NCBI GenBank assembly: GCA_903850335.1
Contig: CAINLJ010000103.1
Location: 1-39,070, forward strand
DNA: 39,070 nt
Direction of reading: 5' to 3'
DNA from: an uncultured Bacteroidia bacterium
GTDB lineage: Bacteria > Bacteroidota > Bacteroidia > Bacteroidales > Prolixibacteraceae
A model generated the notes under the pieces. The model was not told the DNA's origin and searched no databases. It was given only the letters and a program-made list of their open reading frames with translations. Of this stretch, positions 15,932 to 24,607 are shown one piece after another. A program made the translations under genes and the position numbers. How positions within the stretch are numbered: the stretch's first letter is position 1; each line of letters begins with the position of its first letter.

Positions 15932-16234
15932 ATGAAAAAAAATATTAAAGAGGCAATCGGGTTTCATATAGAATCCACGCTGGAAAATGATGAGCCAATT
16001 CCGGATGTATTTAAAAATGATTACAGATTGGAATTCAAACTTTCTATAGAAGCACTTTTAAATGCTTACAATGATATTTTTACAATTGCTGCTTTATCCC
16101 GTATTACAGGAATAAATGAGCGGCAACTTTGGCATTATGCTTCAGGAATGCGCAAACCAAGGCCAAATCAACGTAAACGGATTGAGGAAGGATTACACAG
16201 GCTTGGTATGGAACTCCTGACTATTGATGTATAA
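15932..16234 (+). CDS. HicB-like antitoxin, N-terminally interrupted, orphan
   Basis: The 100 residues from the ATG at 15932 lack the first strands of the HicB domain; these are encoded just upstream in the same frame but behind a TAA at the second codon. What remains is the helix MKKNIKEAIGFHIES, a linker, and a C-terminal helix-turn-helix of about 50 residues (IAALSRITGINERQLWHYASG, then MRKPRPNQRKRIEEGLHRLG), the layout of Bacteroidota HicB antitoxins that bind their own operator. No HicA toxin gene (about 60 residues) is present upstream (85 bases to the neighbouring gene) or downstream. It is either a decaying antitoxin or a free DNA-binding remnant. The HTH-only product could still bind DNA. 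Confidence 0.7.
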   Translation: MKKNIKEAIGFHIESTLENDEPIPDVFKNDYRLEFKLSIEALLNAYNDIFTIAALSRITGINERQLWHYASGMRKPRPNQRKRIEEGLHRLGMELLTIDV

Positions 16235-16321
16235 CATTTAAACCAGTTCAAAATCAAATTGAAAAAAGCATAAAATTGTCCTCCTTTTTTTGTATATTTA
16301 GGAGACAATTTAATACCCCCA

Positions 16322-18439
16322 ATGAGCTCTCTCAGCGATAAGCTGCAAAGTGCACCCTTTATCAGACTTCTTGTCCCTTTTATTACAGGAATTGTTTTAG
16401 GCGATCTGTTTCGTCCTGAATTTAAATGGCTATTTCTTTGTTTATCAATTTGTTGCTCACTTCTACTTCCGTTTTTTATCACGATTAGTTTTAAACGTGC
16501 AACTGTATTTGGACTAATTCAGGTTCCTGTTTTTCTGTTTCTGGGACTTTTTTTTTCCATTGACCTGCGTTACGTTCCCCGTCAATTGGAGGACAAGGAG
16601 TATTTTGCAGTAATTGTCGAGTATCCTCTTGAAAAAGAGAAATCTAACCGGGCAATCATAAGATTGTTGGAACCAAAAATCAAAATTCTTGCTTATTTCG
16701 AGAAAAAAGAAGCACCTCTGCTTGTTGAACCAGGATCTGTGGTTTGGTTCAAGGGTAAGCCAGAGCTTCTTCAGAAAACAGGTAACCCATTTGAATTTGA
16801 TTATCAAGCATATGCAATAAGGAATCAGATTGGTCACCGGATTTTTCTCAAAAATTCGGCTTACCATTTTCTAAACGTGAAGCCCATCCCTAATCTTCAG
16901 GAGGAGTCGTTGATAATCCGTGACAGATTGCTTAACATCCTTGAAAAGTGCGGACTAAAAGGTGAAGTGCTCCATCTTGTTTCTGCGGTTTCACTCGGTG
17001 CAAGGGAAGAACTGGAAGCCGAGACTACGCAAAGTTTTTCAAAAACAGGTGTTACACATGTTCTGGCTGTTTCAGGGATGAATGTGGCAATTATTTTTGT
17101 CGTACTCGAATTGTTTTTGCGATTTCTCAACAGGAAGAAATGGGGTATTTTACTCCAAACAGCAATTATTATCGTTGCAGTTTGGGGGTATGCATTGATC
17201 ACTGGATTATCCGCCTCTGTACTGAGAGCTGCCGCGATGTTTACATTTATCGTGGTAGGCAAGAGTCTGGAAAGGAACGCAAATATTTATAATACGCTCG
17301 CAGCCTCGGCATTTGTTTTGCTCTGTTATACTCCCTCCCTTGTCTATGATGTAGGCTTTCAACTATCTTATGCCGCAGTGTTTTCCATTGTTTACTTCCA
17401 CCCGTTCATTTATGGACTTGTTTACTGCAAATACTGGGTTATAGATCAGATCTGGATTATGCTTACTGTTTCTATGGCTGCACAGATTGGAACCATACCT
17501 TTTCTACTTCATTATTTCCATCAGTTTCCTACATGGTTTCTATTGGCCAACCTTATGGTTATTCCTCTGGTTACAGTTATTTTATACCTGTCGTTTATCG
17601 TATTTGCCGTTGCACCAATCATACCATTCCTTGGCATCCTTATGACTAAGGTTCTCGACTGGGCAGGGCAAGGAATGCTCTTTTCTGTCCATTTTGTCGA
17701 GCGATTACCTTATTCGGTTATTGAGGGATTGTACCCCTCCGATTTGTTACTTTTTTTATTTGTACTGTTTGCGATTTTATTTACAGCCTTCTTGTTTTAC
17801 AAAAACCGCTATCTGCTGACTGCTTCGCTGATCACACTAATCTTCTTTTTTATTATAAAAGATATAAGTACTTACGCACGACTTAATCAGCAAGAAGTTA
17901 TTGTCTTTAACCTCCCTGGAAAATCATTAATAGCATTAACCTCAGGTTGTGAAACGATTTGGCTTACTTCCGGCCAAGGTAATACAGCTAAAACGTTAAA
18001 ACCGTATATTAAACCCTATGAAGGATACAGGGGAATCAGCAAATCTTCAATTATATGTCTGACTGATTCAATTTGCATTAAGAAACCACAATTTGCCTGT
18101 ATGGCCAACTTCATTAATTTTAAAGGATTTACCTTCAGCATTCTTAATGATCGGAAGGTAAAGCCTTATAAAACAGAAGTATATCCTCAGTATGATCTAA
18201 TCATTTTGGCAGGAAGAAATCAGCCTAAATTTGATAAAAATTTCCAATCAGACCTTTCATCATTTCTAATTGACTGCAGATCTTATAGTCCATCCCACGA
18301 ACCAGACATTAGTAATCCTGTTCGAACAGAAGCGCCAAAAAATTTCAACACTACAGTTGGTGGAGCTGTTCAAATTAAGCTATGCAAGACGGCTGAAGGA
18401 TACAGGGCCAAAAGTTATGGATATTTTACTTCCGATTAG
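16322..18439 (+). CDS. comEC: ComEC/Rec2 DNA-uptake channel protein
   Basis: 705 residues, integral membrane. Architecture: N-terminal helices plus DUF4131 OB-fold-like domain (about 1-195, with PGSVVWFKGKPELLQKTGNPFEFDYQAYA); the Competence domain (about 215-485) beginning with HLVSAVSLGAREEL, FSKTGVTHVLAVSGMNVAI and GLSASVLRAAAMF, which hold its most conserved residues; then helices and a soluble C-terminal tail of about 190 residues without the metallo-beta-lactamase motif (HxHxDH) of Bacillus ComEC, as in many Bacteroidota. It should transport single-stranded DNA across the inner membrane in natural transformation. It stands alone; no other com gene lies in the window. A hairpin follows the stop. 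Confidence 0.95.
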   Translation: MSSLSDKLQSAPFIRLLVPFITGIVLGDLFRPEFKWLFLCLSICCSLLLPFFITISFKRATVFGLIQVPVFLFLGLFFSIDLRYVPRQLEDKEYFAVIVEYPLEKEKSNRAIIRLLEPKIKILAYFEKKEAPLLVEPGSVVWFKGKPELLQKTGNPFEFDYQAYAIRNQIGHRIFLKNSAYHFLNVKPIPNLQEESLIIRDRLLNILEKCGLKGEVLHLVSAVSLGAREELEAETTQSFSKTGVTHVLAVSGMNVAIIFVVLELFLRFLNRKKWGILLQTAIIIVAVWGYALITGLSASVLRAAAMFTFIVVGKSLERNANIYNTLAASAFVLLCYTPSLVYDVGFQLSYAAVFSIVYFHPFIYGLVYCKYWVIDQIWIMLTVSMAAQIGTIPFLLHYFHQFPTWFLLANLMVIPLVTVILYLSFIVFAVAPIIPFLGILMTKVLDWAGQGMLFSVHFVERLPYSVIEGLYPSDLLLFLFVLFAILFTAFLFYKNRYLLTASLITLIFFFIIKDISTYARLNQQEVIVFNLPGKSLIALTSGCETIWLTSGQGNTAKTLKPYIKPYEGYRGISKSSIICLTDSICIKKPQFACMANFINFKGFTFSILNDRKVKPYKTEVYPQYDLIILAGRNQPKFDKNFQSDLSSFLIDCRSYSPSHEPDISNPVRTEAPKNFNTTVGGAVQIKLCKTAEGYRAKSYGYFTSD

Positions 18440-18462
18440 GCTAAAGTGTAACCGGCAAAAAA

Positions 18463-18492
18463 TAGCCGGAGGGTAATAAAACCTCCCGGCTA
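18463..18492. terminator. Bidirectional hairpin between comEC and the SPFH gene
   Basis: TAGCCGG (18463-18469) pairs with CCGGCTA (18486-18492); an AGGG/CTCC extension continues the stem with one bulge. It is 23 bases after the comEC stop and 41 bases beyond the convergent SPFH gene end. A-rich sequence precedes it (useful for the minus strand). Confidence 0.55.
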
Positions 18493-18532
18493 CAGATTCA
18501 CTGTTTACTAAAAATAAAGCGATGACACTTAT

Positions 18533-19432
18533 CTAAATTTTCAAGGGTCCTCCGGCATTACCAGGGTTCTCTTTTTTCGTATTAATTGGAACTATCCCGC
18601 CCATTTCGCCCATTACATTAACAAGGTCAGAGCCTGCGGGAACAACGATCTTGGAATTATCCTTTAATGAGGTCTCCATTGCCTGTATTCTCCTAAGAAG
18701 CTGGGCATTCCCAATAAAATATTTCTCAGCTGCCTCATTTACGAGTTGTATTGCCTGAGCTTCACCTTCGGCACGTAAAATAGCTGCCTGTTTGATCCCT
18801 TCTGCACGACGAATCTCTGCCCTTTTCTCACCGTCAGCCTTAGTCTCCGTTGCAGTAGCATAATCCACTGCGGCAATTTTCTCATTTTCGGCCTTCACGA
18901 TCTTATTCATGGTTTCCTGAACATCTTTTGGAGGATCAATCTCTTTCAGTTCCGTCCGGACGATTTCAATTCCCCAGTTCATGGTTTCCTCGAGAAGCGT
19001 ACCGTGGAGTTCTTTATTTATCTTGCCACGTTCACTGTTTGCAGACTTGAGGGTCATTGTACCAATAATATTTCTTAAAGTCGTACGAGCAAGATTAACT
19101 ATCTGATATTCAATGCTATTTACATTGTATTGTGAATTCTTTACGCTGATCTCGTCTGATTTTATCTTAAAATAAACCTGAGCGTCAACTTTTGCATTAA
19201 GGTTATCATTTGTAATGATCTCCTGCGGCTCAGCATTGATCATTTGCTCTGTAATATTAATCTTGTACATCACATCAATCCCGGGAATGATCCAGTTAAA
19301 GCCATAACCCGCAAAACGATGGTATTTTCCAAACCGCTCGACAAGAGCCCGGTGAGTCGGCCGTACAATCCGGATTCCAGCAAAAAAGAAAAGGATAAAA
19401 ACAGCCAGTAAAACAGGGATAAGTGGTTCCAT
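18533..19432 (-). CDS. Stomatin-like SPFH/band-7 protein (QmcA type)
   Basis: 299 residues from the ATG at 19432 (a TTG two codons earlier is unlikely). One N-terminal membrane helix (about 4-22), then the SPFH domain (IRIVRPTHRALVERFGKYHRF, WIIPGIDVMYKINITEQM, NARTTLRNIIGTMTL) and a coiled-coil region rich in AEGIKQAAILRAEGEAQAI. Members oligomerise at the inner membrane and act on membrane microdomains or the FtsH protease. The usual partner NfeD/YbbJ is not adjacent. The C-terminus (GEMGGIVPINTKK...) is a short tail. Confidence 0.93.
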   Translation of the reverse strand: MEPLIPVLLAVFILFFFAGIRIVRPTHRALVERFGKYHRFAGYGFNWIIPGIDVMYKINITEQMINAEPQEIITNDNLNAKVDAQVYFKIKSDEISVKNSQYNVNSIEYQIVNLARTTLRNIIGTMTLKSANSERGKINKELHGTLLEETMNWGIEIVRTELKEIDPPKDVQETMNKIVKAENEKIAAVDYATATETKADGEKRAEIRRAEGIKQAAILRAEGEAQAIQLVNEAAEKYFIGNAQLLRRIQAMETSLKDNSKIVVPAGSDLVNVMGEMGGIVPINTKKENPGNAGGPLKI

Positions 19433-19596
19433 AATCAATAATTTTAGGTCAAATAAATGTGTAAATAAGAACTCTTAATTTCATATAAATATAATCATTT
19501 TTAATTACTTCATGGAAATTTGAGTCAAAAAAAAACCTATAAAAAGTCATGTTTTAAACAACTTTGTAAGACCGAAACACCACCGGCAAGTTGCGA

Positions 19597-20685
19597 TTAT
19601 TCGGAGATTGTTCTATTCTGAAAATGTTTTGAGTCTCCCCATTCCCCATAACCACCTATGGCATCGACCATCGCGATACGGGCGTCCAGACAACCTTTGC
19701 ATTGGATAGCTTCTTCATCGGGACAAGGCTTACTTTCATATAAAAGATAATCTTTACGATGCGGACCGGGAGTAATATTTGGCATAATAACATTTGCACC
19801 GGCTTTAATCCCTTTTTCACGCCCCATCGGATCAATTGCCTGTAATGCCGTTGTGGCTGCGATATTGATATCATTCATAAGAATCCGCAGAACTGCAATC
19901 ATTTTCAGAGAAAGTTCAAATCTTTTCTGAACAGTCATGAGTTCGTTCCGAAACTTAAATAACGGCGTTTGGGAATGTTCAAGATAGGGACCCATTCCAA
20001 CCATGTCGATACCAAATTTTTGAAAAAAAAGTAAATCGTTGGCAAGGTCATCGATAGTTTGGAAAGGTAAACCGATCATAACCCCGGTTCCGGTCTGATA
20101 GCCGACAGACCTGAGCGAATACAGGCAATCGAGACGATGATTAAAATCGTGCAAGGAATTTTTTGGATGAATTTTTTGATATAGAGTATGGTTTGTGGTC
20201 TCAATACGCAGCAAATATCGGTGTGCCCCTGCCTCGTGCCATTGTCTGTAAACGCTTTCCGACTGCTCTCCCAATGACAGGGTAATCCGCATCCGTCCCT
20301 GACTTTGGTCCTTAATACGGGTTATAAGATGGGTGATTCTCTCTGTAAATGTTGAAGAAGTATTTTCTCCTGACTGTAATACAATGGAAGCAAAATTCTC
20401 CTCCTCAGCAAAGCGTACTGCATCCAATATTTGCTCATCGCTTAGGTTATACCTTTGTATTGAATGATTTGACTTCCTGATTCCGCAATAGAGACAATCC
20501 TTAATGCAAAAATTCGTGAATTCGATTAACCCTCTGAAATAAACTTTGTTTCCTGTGATGTTTTGCTTTATTTTATTACTTGTTTCAAATAATAGCATCA
20601 TTTCATCACCTTCACTACCCAGAAGTTTAACCAGGTCAGAGGAGGAAAAGGAAGCTTGGGTCAATATTGAAGATATAATACTCAT
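19597..20685 (-). CDS. hydE: [FeFe]-hydrogenase maturase HydE (radical SAM)
   Basis: 362 residues; radical SAM enzyme with the cluster motif CIKDCLYC (Cys60, Cys64, Cys67; the CxxxCxxC spacing), the preceding YFRGLIEFTNF and the following RKSNHSIQRYNLSDEQIL, which match HydE. Length is near the 348 residues of Thermotoga HydE. It also shows VLQSGENTSSTF, GVMIGLPFQTIDDL and a C-terminal PNITPGPHRKDYLLYESKPC and IQCKGC that could bind an extra cluster. HydE acts with HydF and HydG to build the H-cluster's azadithiolate. These and the hydrogenase are not in this window, so they must lie elsewhere. Gene order HydE after deformylase and RuvX is incidental. A biotin-synthase-like paralogue is the main alternative. 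Confidence 0.9.
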   Translation of the reverse strand: MSIISSILTQASFSSSDLVKLLGSEGDEMMLLFETSNKIKQNITGNKVYFRGLIEFTNFCIKDCLYCGIRKSNHSIQRYNLSDEQILDAVRFAEEENFASIVLQSGENTSSTFTERITHLITRIKDQSQGRMRITLSLGEQSESVYRQWHEAGAHRYLLRIETTNHTLYQKIHPKNSLHDFNHRLDCLYSLRSVGYQTGTGVMIGLPFQTIDDLANDLLFFQKFGIDMVGMGPYLEHSQTPLFKFRNELMTVQKRFELSLKMIAVLRILMNDINIAATTALQAIDPMGREKGIKAGANVIMPNITPGPHRKDYLLYESKPCPDEEAIQCKGCLDARIAMVDAIGGYGEWGDSKHFQNRTISE

Positions 20686-20768
20686 TATGAATACTATAAC
20701 AATGAAATTATGTTTCCAGCAATCGGCAAACCTAACGATCCGGTCCCTTCAAAGTTACAACTATTTCT

Positions 20769-21323
20769 TCATCTTGGTACTTTTATTCGATAGTTTGTAG
20801 AGACCTGACCCTTTGTTATATCTGTCAATTTTCCCTTTAGAATTCTTTTCTTAAGTGGAGAGCAATAATCAACAAACATAACACCTTCGAGATGGTCATA
20901 TTCATGTTGAATAACCCTGGCTGGAAATCCGCTGAAAATCTCGTCATGCTCTTCCCAATTGGTATCTGTATATTTTAGCCGGATTGTATCAAAACGCAGA
21001 ACATCTTCACGTAAACCGGGAATACTCAGGCATCCCTCTTCCATTAAAACTTTTTCACCCTCTTTTTCAATGATTTCAGGATTAATGAAGGCTTTTCGGA
21101 AATCTTTGAGCAGAGGCTCATCTTCTCCAAGGGCGGAGAGATCGACTACAAAAACCCTGATTGGCAGTCCTATCTGAGGTGCTGCAAGTCCTACTCCTTC
21201 AGCATTATGCATTGTCTCGAACATATCCTCGACAAGTTTCGCTAATCCTTCGTAATTTGGATCAATATCGGTGGTTATCTTTCGCAGTACGGGATCACCG
21301 TACACTGTTATGGGATAAATCAT
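20769..21323 (-). CDS. def: Peptide deformylase
   Basis: 184 residues with all three deformylase motifs: GVGLAAPQIG (residues 43-52), EGCLSIPG (96-103, metal ligand Cys98) and HEYDHLEG (140-147, ligands His140 and His144, catalytic Glu141). Removes the formyl group from the N-terminal Met of nascent proteins; cytoplasmic metalloenzyme. It begins only five bases after the stop of ruvX, so the two form an operon; hydE follows after 83 bases. Length is within the normal range. Confidence 0.97.
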   Translation of the reverse strand: MIYPITVYGDPVLRKITTDIDPNYEGLAKLVEDMFETMHNAEGVGLAAPQIGLPIRVFVVDLSALGEDEPLLKDFRKAFINPEIIEKEGEKVLMEEGCLSIPGLREDVLRFDTIRLKYTDTNWEEHDEIFSGFPARVIQHEYDHLEGVMFVDYCSPLKKRILKGKLTDITKGQVSTNYRIKVPR

Positions 21324-21328
21324 GCTAT

Positions 21329-21751
21329 TTACTTTAAAAATTTCTTTCCTTCAAGGTAAGATTGGAGGATAATTGTAGCACTAACACCATCAATGGTCTC
21401 TTTGTTTTGTCTGTCCTTCTTTTTTACACCTGCATCAATCATTGTCTGAAAAGCGATCTTTGATGTAAACCTCTCATCCATAAGCTCTAAAGGCATTTCA
21501 GGATATATCTGTTGAAATTTTCGAAGGAATGGATTTATATATCTTATAGCCTCTGAGGGTTGATTATTTAACTGCTTAGGGTAACCAACCAAAACAAGAT
21601 CAACTGTCTCAGCTGCAAAATAATCAGATAAAAATCCCCAAATCTCTTCCGCAGATACAGTGGTCAATCTGGTTGCGATAATCTGAAGAGGATCCGTTAC
21701 AGCTAATCCGACTCTTTTATTCCCGTAATCGATGGACAATATTCTTCCCAA
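21329..21751 (-). CDS. ruvX: RuvX/YqgF nuclease (Holliday junction resolvase-like, pre-16S rRNA nuclease)
   Basis: 140 residues, RNase H-like fold. MGRILSIDYGNKRVGLAVTD contains the first acidic residue (Asp8), LVLVGYPKQLNN the second strand, and LELMDERFTSKIA the DERFTS motif. The catalytic triad Asp/Glu/Asp is completed by Asp in ETIDGVSATIILQ. Known for 16S rRNA 5' end maturation in E. coli and proposed for Holliday junction resolution. Start is TTG, fitting the usual MGRILAIDYG start of the family. Followed by def within five bases, and divergent from the ferredoxin-nitroreductase gene. Confidence 0.95.
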   Translation of the reverse strand: MGRILSIDYGNKRVGLAVTDPLQIIATRLTTVSAEEIWGFLSDYFAAETVDLVLVGYPKQLNNQPSEAIRYINPFLRKFQQIYPEMPLELMDERFTSKIAFQTMIDAGVKKKDRQNKETIDGVSATIILQSYLEGKKFLK

Positions 21752-21819
21752 TCTCCTTAATATTATTGAAATGCAAAGATAACTGATTTATTTTCATTAA
21801 TAAATCCGAAATTATTTCA

Positions 21820-21827
21820 TATTTTTG
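21820..21827 (+). promoter_or_regulatory. -7 box upstream of the ferredoxin-nitroreductase gene
   Basis: TATTTTTG matches TAnnTTTG, 32 bases before the ATG at 21859. No clear -33 TTTG can be assigned, so this is a candidate only. Confidence 0.35.
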
Positions 21828-21858
21828 GTTTGAAATATTCCTTATCGTGTAATTGACA

Positions 21859-22776
21859 ATGGCAATTCCTACTTCGCGTACAAAAGTAAATGCAGATATC
21901 TTCATTGAGGAATCCAAATGCAACGGATGTGGTTTATGTGTTGAAGTTTGCAAGGATTTCAGTTTCAAAATTATTGGTGGGAAGGTTACGCTGACTGACA
22001 TTCCGCTTTTTGGTTGTGTAGGTTGTGGGCATTGCATGGCTGTTTGTCCATCAGGAGCGATAGAGATTCGGGGGAGGGAATTATCGGCAGACGATTTGTT
22101 CAGGTTACCACCTAAGAAAGAAAGTGCTAGTTACGATCAGGTTTTTAATCTCCTTCAATCGAGACGAAGTATCAGGGAGTTTACAGATCAATCAGTTAAT
22201 AAAGAGATTTTACAAAAGATACTTTTAGCTGCCTCAACAGCACCCATGGGAATACCCCCTTCGGACGTAAATCTGATGATTCTGGATAGTCGTGAAAAGG
22301 TCAGGAAATTCTCGGAAGATTTTTGTTCATTTCTCCATAGTGTCAAATGGATTGCAGCAGATTGGTTCTTATTTTTGATGCGACCTTTCTGGGGCAAATC
22401 GAATGATGAGATGTTCAGGAAATTCATAAGACCTGTACTTGATACCTTCACAGAAAACATGAAAAAAGGGACCGATCTGGTAACTTATGATGCACCGCTT
22501 GCGATTTACTTTTACGGGTCTCCTTATACTGATCCGGCGGATCCCCTGATTGCCGCCACCTATGCCATGATTGCCGGTGAATCGCTTGGACTTGGAACAT
22601 GTATGCTGGGTGCTATTCACCCGTTTATTCAAAATGGTGGTGCTGCAAAAAAATTAAGAGATAAATACCGGATTAAGTACAAAAGCCGTGAGGGGGTTTT
22701 TGTCATTTTTGGTTACCCTAAAGTGAAATACAATAAGGGTATCAGAAGGACCTTCGCCTCGGTTGACATTATATAA
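21859..22776 (+). CDS. Nitroreductase with N-terminal 2[4Fe-4S] ferredoxin domain
   Basis: 305 residues from the ATG at 21859 (a TTG two codons earlier is possible but weaker). The ferredoxin domain (residues about 12-72) has two CxxCxxCxxxC clusters: Cys21, 24, 27, 31 (KCNGCGLCVEVC) and Cys53, 56, 59, 63 (CVGCGHCMAVC). The nitroreductase fold (about 97-300) has RRSIREFTDQSVNKE, PSDVNLMIL, YGSPYTDPADPL and the FMN-binding LGLGTCMLGA. Electrons from the Fe-S clusters to flavin suggest a ferredoxin-dependent reductase of nitro compounds, quinones or other acceptors in an anaerobe. First of a plus-strand trio with VIT and DUF421, divergent from ruvX. Confidence 0.92.
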   Translation: MAIPTSRTKVNADIFIEESKCNGCGLCVEVCKDFSFKIIGGKVTLTDIPLFGCVGCGHCMAVCPSGAIEIRGRELSADDLFRLPPKKESASYDQVFNLLQSRRSIREFTDQSVNKEILQKILLAASTAPMGIPPSDVNLMILDSREKVRKFSEDFCSFLHSVKWIAADWFLFLMRPFWGKSNDEMFRKFIRPVLDTFTENMKKGTDLVTYDAPLAIYFYGSPYTDPADPLIAATYAMIAGESLGLGTCMLGAIHPFIQNGGAAKKLRDKYRIKYKSREGVFVIFGYPKVKYNKGIRRTFASVDII

Positions 22777-22796
22777 TCAATTTGTTCGTATCTTTG
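22763..22796 (+). promoter_or_regulatory. Candidate promoter of the VIT gene
   Basis: TTGAC (22763) and TATCTTTG (22789-22796; TAnnTTTG consensus) are separated by about 21 bases, a near-ideal Bacteroidota -33/-7 arrangement, 46 bases before the ATG at 22843. The upstream element overlaps the end of the nitroreductase gene, so the two genes may be transcribed separately. Confidence 0.5.
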
Positions 22797-22842
22797 GAAG
22801 CCATGAATTATAATAAATCCAAGGGTCAATAAATAATTATTA

Positions 22843-23943
22843 ATGATCAACTTCAAAAATATTCAAACCGAAATTGACGCCAGCTACCTTTACAAGGTCT
22901 TGGCTGATCATGAAGAAGATGCTACTGTAGCCAATGTTTTCCTTCAAATGTCTGAGATAGAACAAGGACATGCTATGGCTTTTATGAGGATTAACAATCT
23001 GGATACTATGACATTACCTCCTCCTTCACTCAGAGCCAGAATATTACATAAGATAGGAAAGATCTTTGGATATGATTTCATTCTTGGCGTACTTATGGAT
23101 ACTGAAAAGAATATTTCGCTGTCTGTAATTAACTCACGGAAAAATGTGAATGCCGAAAGATCGCTTTCAGATACTGCACATGTTACGATACTTCAAAATA
23201 TATGTGCTGCACATCCTAATGTTTCAGGTAATTATTTGGCCCGGTTTGAAAAACGTCACCGGTCAATAGGCGGCAATGCATTGAGAGCGGCAGTCCTAGG
23301 TGGCAATGATGGATTAGTTTCCAATTTTAGTCTGGTAATGGGTATCGCCGGTGCAGCGGGCGCTCAAAATACTGTGTTGCTAACGGGTCTTGCCGGATTA
23401 CTTGCCGGCTCCTTATCCATGGCGTTGGGTGAATGGATATCCGTTACAAGTTCAAAAGAATTGTTTGAGAATCAGATGCAACTTGAACTGGAGGAGCTTG
23501 AAAACAATCCGGACGGCGAAGAGTGGGAACTGGCACTGATCTATCAGTCAAAAGGAATACCGGAGGAGCAAGCCTTAAAGATGGCTAAGGAAGTGATTTC
23601 AAATAAGGATCATGCACACGAAGTACTTATAAAAGAGGAACTTGGAATCAACAAGGAGGATCTGGAGGGATCCCCTATGGAAGCAGCAGTAGCCTCATTT
23701 GTTTTATTTGCTGTCGGGGCTGTTATACCTGTTATCCCTTTTTTCTTTATCGGAGGAACAAAAGCCATAATCCTAAGTACTATACTCAGTGGATTTGGAC
23801 TTTTTATAATTGGAGCTTCAATAACGTTGTATACAGGCAAAAGTATGTGGCACTCAGGATTACGCCAAGTGCTTTTCGGGCTCGCTGCGGCCGCAATAAC
23901 ATTTGGAATTGGGAGGTTAATTGGTGCTTCGGTAATGGGGTAG
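22843..23943 (+). CDS. Membrane-bound ferritin-like / VIT1-CCC1 iron transporter
   Basis: 366 residues. Residues 1-110 form a ferritin-like/rubrerythrin helical bundle with candidate iron ligands Glu10, Glu40 and His43 (ExxH in MSEIEQGHA) and Glu in LMDTEKNIS. Residues about 140-366 are a VIT1/CCC1 domain: RSIGGNALRAAVLGGNDGLVSNFSLVMG (first membrane helix, with the family's conserved Asp), LAGLLAGSLSMALGEWISV, a large cytoplasmic charged loop (residues about 205-280, EELENNPDGEEWEL) that binds metals in VIT proteins, and three C-terminal helices (FVLFAVGAVIPVIPFFFIG and others). Same architecture as MbfA (membrane-bound ferritin A), an iron exporter in rhizobia. Likely exports Fe2+ or Mn2+. 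Reads toward a DUF421 gene, 21 bases on. Confidence 0.93.
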   Translation: MINFKNIQTEIDASYLYKVLADHEEDATVANVFLQMSEIEQGHAMAFMRINNLDTMTLPPPSLRARILHKIGKIFGYDFILGVLMDTEKNISLSVINSRKNVNAERSLSDTAHVTILQNICAAHPNVSGNYLARFEKRHRSIGGNALRAAVLGGNDGLVSNFSLVMGIAGAAGAQNTVLLTGLAGLLAGSLSMALGEWISVTSSKELFENQMQLELEELENNPDGEEWELALIYQSKGIPEEQALKMAKEVISNKDHAHEVLIKEELGINKEDLEGSPMEAAVASFVLFAVGAVIPVIPFFFIGGTKAIILSTILSGFGLFIIGASITLYTGKSMWHSGLRQVLFGLAAAAITFGIGRLIGASVMG

Positions 23944-23964
23944 TCGCAAAAAAATGAAATAATT

Positions 23965-24483
23965 ATGGAATTAATCGAGGGATATCTGAAAATTGCGTTC
24001 AGCAGTCTTGCAGTATATATGTTTATTATAATAGCAATCCGGTTCTTTGGAAAGAAGGAACTGGCTCAGTTGTCTATTATTGATTTAGTTTTTATATTAC
24101 TGATTAGCAATGCAGTACAAAACGCAATGGTAGGTTCTGATTCCTCACTTGCCGGAGGATTAGTAGCCGCCTCCACATTGTTTATCGCTAATTACATCCT
24201 AAAATATCTGCTTTACACTTTTCCCAAATTAGGGAATTTCGTTCAGGGAACTGAGATGCTGCTTATTTATAAAGGACAGTTAAACCTGGCAAATATGGCA
24301 AAGGCCAGAATCTCGCACGAAGAGATCCTTGAGGCTGTCAGGGAACATGGAGTGGCGGAGATAAGAGAAGTAGATCTGGCGGTTCTTGAGATAGACGGGA
24401 ATATTAGTATCATTTCGAACGAATACAAACACCGGACAGTTCGGAAGAGAAAAGGGAGAAACAAGGTAATGAAGAATCAATGA
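23965..24483 (+). CDS. DUF421/YetF-like membrane protein
   Basis: 172 residues. Two or three N-terminal helices (about 10-28 YLKIAFSSLAVYMFIIIAI, 42-58, 65-84) then the cytoplasmic DUF421 domain (about 90-165) with LIYKGQLNLANMAKARISHEEIL, AVREHGVAEIREVDLAVLEIDGNISII, the family hallmark (R-E-V-x-x-A-V-L-E-x-D-G-x-I-S). YetF-type proteins take part in Bacillus spore and phospholipid-related processes; function here is unknown. It follows the VIT gene by 21 bases and probably shares its mRNA. Confidence 0.92.
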   Translation: MELIEGYLKIAFSSLAVYMFIIIAIRFFGKKELAQLSIIDLVFILLISNAVQNAMVGSDSSLAGGLVAASTLFIANYILKYLLYTFPKLGNFVQGTEMLLIYKGQLNLANMAKARISHEEILEAVREHGVAEIREVDLAVLEIDGNISIISNEYKHRTVRKRKGRNKVMKNQ

Positions 24484-24607
24484 ATGTATTCATTTATCAT
24501 TTGTAATTTTTATATCAGTCTTCGTGCATTATTTCTAACTCCATGTTTAATAGTTACACAAAATGTTCAGGATAATAGAAATGGTGGCTTCGAAGTCAAT
24601 ATTGCTG

